Below, one piece after another: positions 26,901 to 41,900 of a stretch of 64,000 bases of DNA (position 1 is the first letter of the stretch; each line of letters begins with the position of its first letter). The stretch covers positions 15,768,114 to 15,832,113 of the forward strand of contig OW387149.1 of the NCBI GenBank assembly GCA_936440205.1, written 5' to 3'. This DNA is from Lepidonotus clava (Eukaryota; Annelida; Polychaeta; Phyllodocida; Polynoidae). Under the pieces are notes generated by a model. The model saw only the letters and a program-made list of their open reading frames with translations, made no database searches and was not told where the DNA came from. Made by a program: the position numbers and the translations under genes.

Positions 26901-29900
26901 AGATCAAAAGCTTCATTTATTGAGTGTGCTAGCCGACCTTTAATAATTGATTAAAGATAAGCAGACCCAGGTGGCAACAGCCAGCCTGTGTAAAATTGGC
27001 CTAAACCAGTGTTATAGGCCTAAAAACAACAGGTGACTGGGCCCATCACAGGTGCTTGGGTGCTGGTACTTAGGCTGATGTACCCCTGACCTAGTTTCTA
27101 ATCTGAGTTTGATATGACCAAATATGGACATGCATCAATCTCCTAGCTGATGACTTGGTGACCTAGATATCATAGAAAGCCTATGTTAAACCTACAATCT
27201 TCACCGTATATATAGTTTGGCTCTGCCAACAGGTCCAGAATCTGAATCTGGTACCTGAGATTTCCACTATATGTCTATGGGGACATCAGCCTAAATGACC
27301 AAGTTAACACTCCGGGTCTGACCGATCCCAAAGGGATCGAGACAGCGAGCCCGGAGAAAAAGGAACCAAAGTCATAATTGTCTAAATAATTCAAAATTTG
27401 TTGGGTTAGTTTAATGTCTGGATAAACCTTTAGGGTTCTTTTACCACAGTGGACAAGGTAAAGCTTTGTTTTATGCCACAGGGGCGGTGACCGAATCTAT
27501 GAAATGAGGTGCCTATTTATAGCAGTGGGACTCTTTATAGTGCTGCTATACTGAGATATCATGTCATAGGCCCACACAATACCCCACCCAGTCCTATTAT
27601 ACTGACACCGGGTTGACCAGTCATGTTTTGTTTTTCTTACTTTATATCAAGTGCCGGGCAAGCAGTGACCACTTCCATTGTTAAAGTCTTTGGTGTGACT
27701 CGGCCAGGGATAAATCCCAAGACCTCCCATACTTGAAGCAGGCACTCTACCAAAAGAGCTACCGAGTCTGGTTTCACCATTTGTCGCCTTCTATAAACAG
27801 CAAGGGGCTTCTACAGATACATTCTTCCCAGGAGGCTCCTGAAGGAACCCCCACCCGGATCCCCACGGGGGGAAATAATTCAGAAACAACTGTTGGTATC
27901 TCAGACTAAGTTTACCATTACAAAGTCTATCACATGAAAAGTATTTATACACTTTTTGTTATTTTGCAATTTTTGAAGCATGGCATGTAAAAACACTTTT
28001 TTCGTCAAGAAGCAATAAAATACAGGTTCGAACTACTGGAGTGCCTGTCACCTATCCATACAAAGGTGGACTTTCTGTGGAAATACTAATAGATGGCCTT
28101 AACCTTGATATATGACCAAGAAAGGTTTAATTATGATTTAGAAAATAAATAAGTTGAGGGACAATATTCCTTTCCTTTTTTTAAATAAATATTGTGAGCC
28201 AAATATTTTCATTCATTTTTTCCACATTACTTTTCCCTTTATTTAAAGAAGGGATGTTTCAGGAACAAGAAATAAATGTTTTTGCAAGCCCTAATGATGA
28301 TGTAGCATCTACTCTTAGTATCTAAAACTAATTTTGTCAACAATGTTGATTCAATGACATTTCAATATTGCATCAATATTGAAAGTTGATAATGAACAAG
28401 ATTAGCTTTTCATAGTTGAAAAACTTCCAAAATCAAACAATATAAATGTTGATTCAATACTGATGGTAAGCATTGATTCAATATTGAGTCAACATAAGTG
28501 TGTTTACTTGGTAAATTCCCTCGAAACTGCTGGGTAAAAGTCTACCTTTTCTGTTACCTGTCTAGCATAGGTCTACATTCTATTACCTGTTCAGGGTTCC
28601 CAAATTTGCAGTAAGTATAGTTCCTTGGGAGCAGCATTTATAATCTAAACATTACCACATTCTAATTTCCAAAAAGACTTCCAGCTACAAATCTATCAAA
28701 TTTATCACTTTTTTAAGACCTTAAATTTGAAATAATAATAAGACCTGCGTTTGAACACTGCTGTAAACTTAGGTCTACATTCTCTCATACCAAGTGAAGT
28801 CCTCATTTTAATGGTATCTGTTAGGGGCCTTCCATTAAGTATGTATGCACCAAGGGGAGGTCGGGGGGTCTGAAATTTATTGAAATTTGCATACGTTTCT
28901 GTACAAATCCAATGCGTATTTTAGGCCAATGGGGGGTGGGGGGGTCTAGAATTTGAGATATTTTGCGTACGTACTAAATGGAAGGCCCCTTAATTAAAGA
29001 TCTATATCAAATGTTACCTGTCAGGTAAAGGGCTACTGTAGCAGTGGTGCCAGCCTCTGCCCGCCAGCCAGTGTGCACCAGAATCAAGTAGCCATATGTG
29101 TTGGCCGGGTCATTGTCCTCAAGAACTGCAACCCCAACCTAGAAGAGACAAGCATAAAGGGTTGAATTAGTAAGGGTGTGGATGATTGGGTGAGGGTGCA
29201 ATTTTAATGGTAAATTCTGTGGGGTGCACAATTTTTGTCATTGTGCAGTAGTGTGCCTACATATTTTAGCCAATATCTAGATGAATATATGTATAGTTAA
29301 ATCACCAGATGCACTTTTTTTTAACACTGGTGTTAAATGTCAATTACACATTTTACAAATTTTACTGATACCCTTTTTTTTGTCAAACGTGTGCACTTGG
29401 AAATGAACTAAATAGCCTTGGCACAAATTGGTGGAAAGCACTGGTTTTCCACTGATTTCTGCAACAAGACCAAACGACATATGACCAAAGTTACTATCAA
29501 AAGTATTTGATAGTGATAGGTCGGCCCATTTTAATCTTTAGGCCTAAAATAATCAAACAACTTATTGACAGTGTGACGCCTATGTTTTAACATTGAATGG
29601 GAATGATTCAGACACTGACAGTGACTTAGGCCTAGACATATTAGAACTCAGATTTAATATTTTGATGGTAGGTCTGAAAGAATGACACTATAGTGACAAT
29701 TTCACAAATCATTTAATCTTTGAATCTGTCCAACACTGACACTGACAGCACCGGAGAACTTATTGACAGTGTGACGCCTATGTTTCAACATTGAATGGGA
29801 ATGATTCAGACAGTGACAGTGACTTAGGCCTAGACATATTTAAGTTCAGATTGAATATTTTGGTGGTAGGTCAGAAAAAAATGACACTATAGTGACAATT

Positions 29901-32900
29901 CAACAAATAATTTAATCTTTTGATCATAAATAATTGCTTTCGGAGCCGCCATAATACATTGACAGTGTCGGAGGGGGCTTAGGCCCATCTGAGTCCAGTC
30001 ATTTTTTCATACCATCTGTGAAATATTATTGCAAGCGTTTCCAGGCCAAAAAAGATCAAACTGTATGATAAATAGGACCCTGAGGTATAGGAGAACATAG
30101 ATATATACATCAATTTAATTTTGATAGGCCTAATAAGGTCTAAATAATTATTTTTCAGATTGCCAGTGTCCAACGTGTGCAGGCCTATGCGATGTAAGGG
30201 GGCCTAAGACTACCATCTGTAAAATATTCTTGCAAGCGTTTCCAGGCCTAAAATATCAATCTATTTTATGATATATAGGACCCTGAGATATATGGGAACA
30301 TAGATATATACATGGATTTCATTTTGGTAGGGGTAATAAGGCCTAAAATAATTATTTTTCAGATTGCCAGTGTCGAATGCCCGAGAGGCTGAGTCCAGCA
30401 GCTTGTCTATCATTTGAACTGCTGGAAAAGATATATCATATGTACCTACCTGTATAACTGAATGCTTCCGAATGCTTAAATCCTCCACAATTATTTGGTT
30501 TAGTCCAATGTCATCCTGGTTTCCTGAGTTCAACGAATCGATGCAGGCGTGCAGGGAGAGAACCCGGCCATGTTGACGGTCTGACAGCAGCAGTGACAGT
30601 GCCTCCACGTGTCCGATCGATCCATTGTTTTCGCTTCAATACGAACGCATGGTTCCCGCATGAGTTTTCAATGCGTTGTATGCGTTTAAGGTGATCCAGA
30701 CTCCAAAATATATATATTGAAAGCATCAGATACCGCCGTAATCCGGGTAAACAGGCGGAGAAGGCGCAGCCCCCGGTAACAACCAACTGTCCCCGCCGCC
30801 AGCGCGGGGCGGTCTCGGCTCTGTCACCGGTGGGAGGCGAAGGATTGCAAGAAAATGGCGCGATGTATTTGCGCAAATTATCGCGTTATTTCGCAATCTC
30901 TGAATTTCTGGACAATGAGAAACCTATCTATGGGTCGAAATCTATCTGTTGGTATCAATAACTAAAGTTAGAACGACCGATTTCATGGTGAAATAGGCCT
31001 GCATAGTTGATGACCTTTGACCCAGATTCCTTCTTCACCGATGGAAAGCGGCTGCCGCGTTACAAGCATAACGCGGCATTTGACGCGCCTCACGCCCGGT
31101 AACGCTGCACAGATTTCTGGTTTTATTTGGTCATATAACGATTTCGGACGATTTAAACGATTTATTTGTATGCTATATATCCAAATCTCTGCCATGTAAG
31201 GTCAAATAAGCCCCAAAATGTGGTTATTTTAGCTCAGAATCGATTTGGGACATCGTCACTTTGCCGCGTTGCAGGCATAACGCGCAGCAGCCGCGCGCTG
31301 GGACATGGTCACCATTGAAATAGCATTGGCAGAATTAACGCGTTACAGGCGCGGCAGTTTACGCGCTGGGACATCGTCACCATAGGAATAGCATTGGGAC
31401 GTTTGGCGCGTTGGGGCGTTTCAGGCATAACGCTTAATTCTGTCACCGATCTCAGAAGTGAGGTGAAGAAGAAAATAGGTCAGCTTGCTTTAAAGCTTTA
31501 AAGACTTTAAAGTCAGCTGTCATTGACAGAGTGAAAAAGCCGACCTATAATGATTCATAGGCTGGCCATGTCCATCAACCAACGGCCACGCCATCAGCTG
31601 CACCAATCCACATTAAGCGTGTTGTATAGTTTGCCATCAGCTGACTACACAGAAACAGCTGGCCATCAGTCATTTGGTGAGTGGGTATGCCGCTTTAGAT
31701 AACAGTTCATTATATATCTCTAATGAAAAGCTTTGAGGTAAAACAAATACTAAAGAAATGCAGGAAATATCAGTTTTACAATAAAAAATCACTTGAAAGT
31801 AGGAAATCATAGAAATTTAGGAAATATTTTGGTATGTCTGATGTACCTTTTCCTGGTCCTGCCTGTCTCGATGGCGCCCCCACACAGTAAGCAGTGAGTA
31901 GAGGACCCAAAGAAAGGCAACGAGAGACACTGCTATCGGGTTGTCGAAGAAAGTCGTTATCAATACGATGTCTCCAAGCAGGTCCACAAAGTTTGGTTTG
32001 ACAAGGAGACTTGCTGCGAACTTACTCAAATGGCTACATATGCAGGTAACAGAAGTCACTTTGCTGGTGGGTAACATCTGCAACCAAAATCTCTTGACAT
32101 TGGAATGATCAAATAAACATTCGGGAAAATACAAATTCGGGGTAATTTTGTTTACCATAGTTCTTCTATCCCATAAAACTCTAGGAATGCCTGAATTTGA
32201 CATGTCCCATGTGATTCTATAAGGAATATTAAAGTTATGATCTAAGTACTGCTCATATATATATAAAAAGAGAAAAGGTTAATTTCTAGTTGATTTCATG
32301 GAAACCAGCTATTTCTCCTAGCTGAACAAGTGATTTTTCAAAAACTTAGAATTTTCTGAAAGGGAATATCTATACTATAAGAAAAGCATTAAAGAATGTT
32401 GTGGAATAGAATGAGAACTTCATTGAATGATAAGGTGGCAGTGTGATGTATCTTACTTTGATATTTTGTTGCAATGTTATCTTCAAAGTTTTATTTTGAT
32501 ATGGCAAACTCTGCATGGTTACTACAGATTCTCCTTCCAAGACTTTTACTAATTTCACCATGACCTTCACAATTGTTCGCAATCAGTCAAGTTTGAATGA
32601 CTATCTCAAAGAGAATTCATAGGGAAGCAGTATTTTTAAGATAATGTTTGAACATAGACATTTTGAATGGATGCCTGATAGCTTGACTTCACTAAGACTT
32701 TAACACCTGTGAGAATAAAGCCCCATACCCACTTAGCGATCTGACCGTTGATGGGCGATGGGCGACTGGGAGGATGGCCGTCGTCGTCACCGGGCAACGG
32801 TAATATCAAGCAAGTTTGATATTTTACTGGTGATTATGCCGGCGATCACGTCGCCCATCGCCAGTCACTCAGAATGTGCACCGTACCAACTGGAGTCACC

Positions 32901-35900
32901 CAGAGATCTGTAGTCACCCGACGACAACGATTCTCCATGTCGTCCGTCACCGCCAAAGTCGCTTAGTGGGTATGGCCCTTAAGTAACAGTTAATAACATT
33001 CAAAGATTTTTGAAGACAAATTTAATTTTCCTTACCCAACAACCATCCTGACTCCAGGTGTGCAGAGATTCCTTCCAGTAGAAACAAGCACCAGTGAAAG
33101 TCTCCAGATAAATGGTAACACTGCCTACTGGGGGCACAGGGTCTTCAGGATCAGTTGCATGTGATGGCAAAAAAGCTATGTAACCAGTCCTCTCCAACAG
33201 TCCTTCATTGTAGCCAAACAAAACCAGTGACACTATCCCATTTGAGTTATCTAAGGACATATAGTTTAACCCAGACTGTGTATTATTTGAAGTTAATTCA
33301 GATGAGGAGTAGCTGGCAAAGTCAACTTCCAGAATTTCTGTAGTATTTGTGAAATCCTCTACAGTTGGCCTTGCATCAAACTTTATGATGAAATGTAGCT
33401 TAGTATTGTGGTCGGTTGAGTTAAAGCGTGCTTTGTATGCTCGTCCGCTGCCTACTTGGAACCTCATCACAAGCATGTCAGTATTGGTATACTCTCTATC
33501 AGGACGGAGAGGCAAAAATCCAATGGTCCCATGTGCATTTGTCTCTGGAAAAAAGCATAAAAGCATCTCTGTCATTAAAGTATATCAAACTATACTTTCT
33601 TTCATTCATGTAACGCCAAAGGATCTAAACGCATATTGAGATTTAGATTTTCTGAACTTTTTTTAAAGTTTATTAGTGTTTCATGGTTGGATGGTTATTG
33701 GGGTTTAACAGCGTAGCAACATCTATGGTCATGGTGAGAACAAGGTTTTGATAATTCTGTCACCGATGATGAAATGCATGCAATGATCAGACCTATGAGA
33801 AGATACAGAACATACCCCTACACATTTACTGAGGTAGGTCTTCTTTGATATGCATGTTTCCATACACACAACAGCTGGTGGTCCTCTGGGAACGTCTTTA
33901 ATTTTATGTGCATAGATAAATGTTGTGTGTAGAAATGCTTTAGAAATACTGTGAATGTATTAATTTTCACGCTGTGCATATTTTTGCGTATTTCGCACAC
34001 TAGTATAAATGCGCAAAAATATGTGAGTGAAATTTATCAATATTATAGAACAAACAGGAATAAACATCAAATGCGTGAAATTATGAATGCGCGGAAATTC
34101 TATTCATTGCTTAGGCGCGAAAATTTAGCAGCGCGGAAATATTTAGGTTCACAGTATCTATTCTAGCTGAAGGGCTTCGCCCCTATTATTCTACAAGGTT
34201 GAATTTGTGAATCAAGAGGGGCAACCTGTCTTAGGGATACACTGCCCTGATCACTTTTTGCTTTATGGGTAATTCACATTGCACTCTCTCAAGTTAGGGT
34301 ACAGTAATGTTTTTTTTATATCAAATGAAAGCAGGTTTTTTATTTTTTGTTAAAAAGAGGGGAACCTTTTGATGATTTTTTAAACATTTTTATATGGATA
34401 TTATAACTAAATTTTCAATAAAATAAATAAGTGGAAAAAGTATGTAGGCTGCTTTATTTTTAAAAAGAGTTTTACAGGGTACCAACCCAAATATCAGTCT
34501 CAAATTCCCTCCTTTCCCTAAGATTTTCCTGTCCCATGGCAATTTTTTCCTGTGTCATATTCAGCAAGTTGTTCAAATTCAAAGCTTCTGTTGCAGATAA
34601 TTTTTGGACAAATGAACAAAAAGTCAAATCCCTAATATTTTGAGATCCAGGAATTTCAGATCCTGGCCAAATGAAATTCCCTGTGTTTTGGCAAAATTTG
34701 CAAATTCCCTGTGTTTTCCCTGTCAGGGAATTTTGTTTGCGGTTTTCTGTTTTCCCTTTGCTGTTGGTACCCTGATTTTAGATTCAAGATTCAAACATCT
34801 TATGATAACCTTTCAAAAGCACTCACTATCAAATAATTAATCAACCTTGACCTTTTAAGGGGTCAGCTTAGACAGGACAATGGGAAGCTAAAGTAAGGAA
34901 AAATAGAATGGACTAGTTTAAGCCAATTCTAGATCTGGAGCCTTCAATTAACCAAGTAAACATATTCAAGTGTCTGTTCCTAAAGTTATAGACTCCTGAT
35001 GCTGTGACACACGCTGTTCCATGCATATGAGTGAGTGAGTGTTGGGTGTTTTACGCCGTACCAACAGCCAGGGTCATTTTCACGATGAAAACCAGTTGGG
35101 ACAAAAAATTCTGTGTTTGGTGATCGTATCTATGAGATGAAGGTGACAGGGCAGGCAAACAGCAGGGGATCAAAACCGGGAAATCATTTTTGGTGTACCT
35201 CATCCCTTAGTCCAGGCATATGTAAAAGCACGTTTGTTGGACTCACCGTTAGCTGGCATGGATATCTGAACAGTATTCGACAGGTTCGCAAGATTGATAA
35301 TTTCACCATTTGGCAGTTTGAAGTCAAGGCCTTGCATTCCTGTTGTGATCTCTGCAGCCTTCCCCTCTGTTGCATACATATTGGTATAAGTCATGTAGGC
35401 CTAGAATGAAAAAACATCTTTGATTTAGTTTACTGACCGTTGCACATTGGCGTTGGTATAATATCGAAAATCTGCAACTTCTTCCTGAAAAAAGAGAATT
35501 TAATTGGTGCAAACATCCTTACCTTAGTTGATTGCTTTTTCCTTTCAATTTTCAGTTAATTTGTAATATGTAAACCAAATTTTACACTATCTTGGTTTCA
35601 GAATACATAGATTTAAGATTTCTACAAATGTTACCTGACTGTTATGGTTAATACTTTCACATCTTTATGACAAAACTTTAAACATGGACAGGTCTCTGTA
35701 AAATGAGTCACTCAATTTTCCAATTGTAGTGATTTGACAGATTTTTGGAAAGAGGAAAAAGGATTTCTTAGATATTGTCAGGCTTTGGTACCAAGAAAAT
35801 GATCTGTCTTTCTACCTGGATATTCACTGCCATATCCTGTGATCCATGAGACGTAATAGCCTCCTGTACCCGGTCCTGAATCTCGGTAGAGTTTGTAAAC

Positions 35901-38900
35901 TCAAACACACCGGTCGGAGTTGCCGCATTCTCATCACCAGCTCTCTGTACCTCAATGTCAGCAATGTCCATAGTTGTGGCATTCATTTTGCTCAACATGA
36001 TTGATATGGCAGTGTTGTTGATAAACATTGGGGCATCATCCACGCTGCGTTTGTAAAGAACTGCATTGCTCACTGAATCCAGTAGTGTGAAGAACTCTGT
36101 TGCAATTTCCTCTGTCTTCAATTAGAAAAGTGTATCAATAAGAGTGATCACTACAGGTTGTTCCTATAAATCAGTAGTTTTTCCCACTAAATCTCCTTGT
36201 CCCATACTAAAGGTATCTCTCAAATATTTCACTTACCAGAAACTGAAAAACATTTCTTATCACAAGACTGTTTTACAAGCAAATGAGGATTCCAAGAACA
36301 AATCGGGAATTGATCATTAAAGAATGAACCAGCTTGGAAAACAAAATTTCCTTCTTATCCCTGTGCTATGGTCAAATTTCCAGTCTCTTCCTTGATTTTC
36401 AAACATGTTTTCAATGTTAAGAACATGACACAAAAATAAGCTGCTTCTTCCTCTGATTTAATTTAAACGTGTTAGATAACTTTTAGCTTTAAGCCCCATA
36501 CCCACTTGGCGATTTTACCGGCGACAAGCGATGGGCAACTGGGAGAATCAGCTGATTCTTACATTTGCCTGTAAGTATAGTATATTGGAATGTGCATGTT
36601 TGATCTGAATTGGTAGTAAAGTTGGCCGATTCTAGGGGTAGAATTCTTTTTTTTTTTTTTTTTTTTTATTGAATCAAACATCGTCACAATTAAGTGCTTT
36701 TTACGATGTACAATTAGCATTGGTATAATAATAAACCTATTTACATTTCTCTAATATGTGTTTTCATATCTGGTTTTACAACATAAATATAAAGTTTCTC
36801 TTTAGTGCTGATCTGTCGGCCGATTTTGTAAAAATGTCCTAGTGGGTATGGTGCTTTACATTTTACATGCGTAATTTTCCCCAGTGCTTGTTCAAATTCA
36901 AATCTGTCTCGATGAAAAAGATGTACCTTATTGACAACGCTGTCCGAGCCCTCACTAATCACTTCTTTCATCCCATCGATTCCTTTTTCAGAGCGCACTT
37001 GAGATATTTCTGTAGAGGCAACGTTTAGCATTCGCATGGCTCCTGTCAAAATGAACCTGTCAAATGAATAACACCATTGAAGTTTAAAAGTTAATGCTGT
37101 TCTTTCCCTAAAAGTAAAACACAGCTGAGCACTTGTAACTAAACTAATGTTGTGTATATATTACACCATGCAGGTCATAAAACGTTACGAATTTATGCCA
37201 AGGTAATCATTCACAAGAACATCTTGGTTCTAGTGGGTTATATAAAAGACAATACTAGGGGCCTATATTATGATCAGAAGAACCATGGGGGCTGTCCAAG
37301 GGTGTCTATATGACCCGGAGGTTCGGAGGATTACTATGGGTCATACACAGGGTGCCAACGCTTTTTCAAAAATCAATTTTAGACCTTTTTAAGACCTATT
37401 TAAGACCAAAATTTGACCAATTTAAGGCCTATTTGCCACATGTAATGGAAAATCTCTTCACATGAGGTTTAATGTATGAATGCCCAGCAAAACAGCAGCA
37501 TTTTACTGAACCCGTCATCTGATTTCTATTTTCAAATCAGATCCAATTTAAGACATTTTTAAGACCTTCTCCAAGAAAATCATGAGATTTAAGACCTTTT
37601 TAAGGCCTTAAATTTGAGAAAATCAATTTAAGACCTTTTTGAGACTTTTAAGACTTTCGTGGGCACCCTGCATACAGACACCCGACAATGACCCCAACAG
37701 TTCTTCATTTTATCACCCAAACAAAATCCAAATTATATTAAAAATCATGAATATAAAGAGCGGTACGTAGTAATATAAGAAGGCCAGAGGGGGACATCCG
37801 AGGGTGTCGGGACGAACCAGAGGGTGTCAGAACAGCCCAAGGGCAAAGCCCGCGGGCCCTCATGACACCGCAAGTACGTCCCGACACCCTCGGACGTCCC
37901 TTAAGGGTCTTCCATATTTTATCACCCAAGCAAATTCCAAGTACGTTTAAAATACTGAAAATGAAGATTCCTGTGAGTGGTACGTACGGCCTGTCAATAC
38001 GCACTGGCCTCTGTACGCACCGCTCATCAGCTGTGCCAGTGATAAAGCCCTGCAATATGCACTGGCCCTTGTACGTACTGCTTTACAGCAGTGTAGGCGA
38101 TAATGTACGGTAAATTGTCTCAGACAGGGGCTCTTGATTTGGGGGTCTTGATCTCCCATGTCGATTTTTACCCTTTAGACACCACAAATTTGGAGCATGA
38201 ATCGCTTGATTTCCCCACAATTTCCATGGATCTCCCTCAAGAATTCTTTAAATTTCTTGTACGCGGCTTATTTACAGGTTAACTAGGAAAAGGATTGTTT
38301 GTTTGTTGGGGTAGTTTAACGTCCGGCCAACCCTTATGGGTTCTTTCCAGACTGCTAAGAAAAGGAAAATTTAAGTGTCATCAACCTTTGAATAGTAGGT
38401 GTAGCTTATGCTAGGACATTCATTGAACATTTTCAGTTGCACAGAAGCAATCATTTAAATACGCGTACGCATACATTATAAGGCATATTGATATTATTTT
38501 ATTATTGTGTACAATTTTGAGCTGATTGTTTGACTATTTCTCGATCATAGTTTGGAAATTTAGATAGAAAGGTTTTTCTTCCTTTGCTAGCATTCTGATT
38601 TAAAGTTAATAATGTGGTCAAAGGTTAGGGTGCGAATTCAGAGTTCCCAGTTTGTCTGTTTTTAGAAAATCAATTTACCCAATATTATTAAAAAACAGCA
38701 AAATTTCAACATAGTCGAGATGCAGATGTTCAGACCCAAGCCACTTGTTTTACTTTCTAATTGTATTTTCAAAATAGATTCAATTTAAATTAATGCGCTT
38801 TTAAGACCTATTGCTAAAAAAAACCTTTAAAATCCAAGACCTTTGAAGGCCTTGAATTAAATAAAATCAGACCTGCATGGGAACCCTGGGCCTGGGCTTA

Positions 38901-41900
38901 CAATAGATCCGTAAGAGGTTTCATGGTATAAACATTGTGCAGATGACGTCACACGGGCCAAAAAGGTGGACGCCATGTTGGTGATCAACTTGAAATTAAT
39001 ACTATTGCATATCAAAAGGCACCTAAATGGGAATCTATACTTGATTTATCTAAAAGTATCCCATTAAGTCATGATTATCCATTTTCACTAATCAGAATGA
39101 ATAAATTCTAGTAATTTTGAATTGTCAAGTGGTTGAAATAAGCACATGGTGATCACCAAAACATGGTCACTTGATCAAAGATCACAATCTGATATAAATT
39201 AATAAATAATCACCCTATACACCTACACTCACCTTTTATAAGAAGAGACAGAGGAGGTCTCTACTTCTTGAAGGAGTCTAATTTCTTACCCCAACCTAAC
39301 ATGAGGCTCAAATGCTGAGACCTGCTTCTTCAAGGAGAGAGGTGTGAACTGGTCTCACACAACGAAGAAGCAGGTCTCAGTACTGAGCCTTATGTTAGGT
39401 TGGGGTAAGAAAATAGACTCCATCAAGGAGAAGAGACCTCCTTTGTCTCTTCTTCTTATAGAAGGAGAGTGTAGGTGTATAGGGTGCAATAATATAGAAT
39501 AAGTTCTATAAAGTCCCATTTCAAACTTACCGACCTACATCTTCGACTACCTCAGGGGATTCCTCTTCATGTTGAGTAATAATTGCTTCCTCAAGAATAG
39601 CTCCAAGATTATTGTAGAGGTGAGTGGCCTTACTCTATTGAAAATAAATGATAATTAAAATTTATTAATGGCTTATGTGATAGGATATTAATAGAGCGAT
39701 TAGGAGAAGACAAAAAAATGACAAGTAACCAGTAATCAAGTTTGGAAATATATAACTATACAATATTAGATTTTTTTTCATCAAAATCCTTCTAAATACA
39801 TCAACTTTCAAAATGTTAAACACTAAAAAGTGACATGGGTGGCAACAAGTTACAGGGCTTTGGGGGAGTTTCACACTGGTCATAATTTTAAGATCGTACT
39901 TTTAGTTAAGATATTTTGACTTTTTCATGGTTGAGTTTCAGACTTTATGATCTTATTTTACTATTGTTCTCTATATATTATTAGAGTTAAGATCATTGAT
40001 CATTAAGAACTTCTTATCTGAAATCTTGTGAGATGTCAGAAACGCATTTCCATTATCCCTAGTGTGAAACGCCCCATTAGTGGGTGAGTGAGTGATAGAT
40101 GTTTTAGACTGTACCAACAGCCATTTGGATGTAAGTGATTATGCAGTATTTAGTAAGCACATAGTTGTTATCATATCAGCATAATTATATTGATCACCAA
40201 AAAGTGCAGACGTGAACATGTCTGCACAAGATCAATAGGCAGTATGATGCCAAGCTTAACCATTTTCAGACCTTTATTCATTAACAGTCCCTATTCAATG
40301 CAGGGTTTGATCTTTACATAGAGTTACTAGTACAGGGTACTAGTAAAAACCTGGTCGGGCTAGTGCAAAGTTTGTGTAGCTAGCCCGGTGGGCTGGTGGA
40401 AAACATTATGTCCTAAACAATAAAGTTATGTATGACCTGTTGAACTATTGTTAATGTTAGATTTAAGACTGCGTAATGTTCGTGTATATCCAAGTCTTCA
40501 TGAGTTGTTTATCCAGAATGCCTGAGTAATTCAGACTGCGTTTAAAGTTTGTCCGTCCACTTCCCAATAGTTCAAAAGAAATGAACGATGAGGGAGCTTT
40601 TTAATATGAAAGGGTTTTTATTCAATAAACATCTCATCCCGAGTCAAAGCCACCATGTATAAGTCTTCATCAGTCCACCTCCCATCTCCTATCAGCAATC
40701 AACCACATTTAGAACACGAGTTGCTCCAACACCTTCTAGACCATTCTAGTACTCAGCTCTATCACAATCCTATGTCCGAGGTAGTGGGTATTGGTAAACT
40801 CCAGTCTGTTACACGGAGCCGATGTACTTACTCCAGGTATAACTCCTTGGCTAAACTTACTTAGCTGACATTCTCACTAAACTTAGTGACTACTAACTAC
40901 TAACTGCTCGCTCCCTACCTTGCAGCGCCTTTTATACTGGTTAACAGGTGGCGCTAGGAGCGCAAGATATTTCTCCTAGAAGTAGACTAGAAGTAGACTT
41001 GCTAAGCCTGATCCTTGATGGATTATATAACACGAGAATATATTAAAAGTGCTAAGCTATTAGTACACTGTTTAGTAAAATTATAGTGTCTCCAAAGCTA
41101 GAGCGGAACCTAACACGTAATACCGGTACATCAATTGAAATGCTTTTTGGTTGGGCTAGTGAAATCTATAATGGGCTAGTGTACGATCTTACGCACTAGC
41201 CCGGTTGACTAGTGGAAAAAAAAGTTAAGGAAAACCCCTGCAATGCATGCTTTTCTATCCATTTTAATACACAGTTATATGCAGCTATCATGAAATCAAT
41301 TACCTGATCATCATCGGGTAGAGAAGTCGGGAATGCAGTAACGGTATCCATAATGACTGCGCTTTCCTTGACTTTGTATATAGTTCCAATTCTGGTTTGT
41401 AACTTTTCCACACCTTCAAGAATTACCTTTCTAAACTAAGAACAAAGAATATGAAAAAATTACATAAGAGATTATAAAGTTGGACATTTAGGTTATTTTT
41501 GCAGTTAAAGTCCTTGGATTGATCTTATTACAACACAAACAGGATATTTATCTGTGAGGACTTTTAGTCATTAATTACTAATGTTGGTAATAGTGATACA
41601 GGTGCAGGGAATTATTGACTATTTTATAAATAAAATTGCTACAGACAGAAGAAATGGTCCCATTTAGTTACAAAAACAAGGCAGTCACATACATGAGATG
41701 AGGATTTTAAGTTATTGCACGAAATAGAAAAACTGTCAAATCAGGTTCAAGACCATGTACACTTCGCAGGTTTTTAATTTGTGCTTTTTCGATATGGTTT
41801 GGAATGACCTATATTATTTCTTACATATTTCAGTTAAATTTATCTTCTTCCAAAAGTAATATATATGAAAGAAAATCTCTATCCACAAAATGGTGTTACA

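Noticed and set aside
24611-26940. L element as a Helitron
   Set aside because: No 5' TC / 3' CTRR ends were seen, the hairpin stem sits at the very end, and both ends carry hairpins. The class is left open.
30511-30876. 115-121-codon minus-strand frames in L copy 3
   Set aside because: They are not maintained in L copies 1, 2 and 4, and the composition is that of the non-coding GC-rich section.
40655-40864. A 69-codon plus-strand frame
   Set aside because: It lies inside the probable solo LTR, antisense to it.
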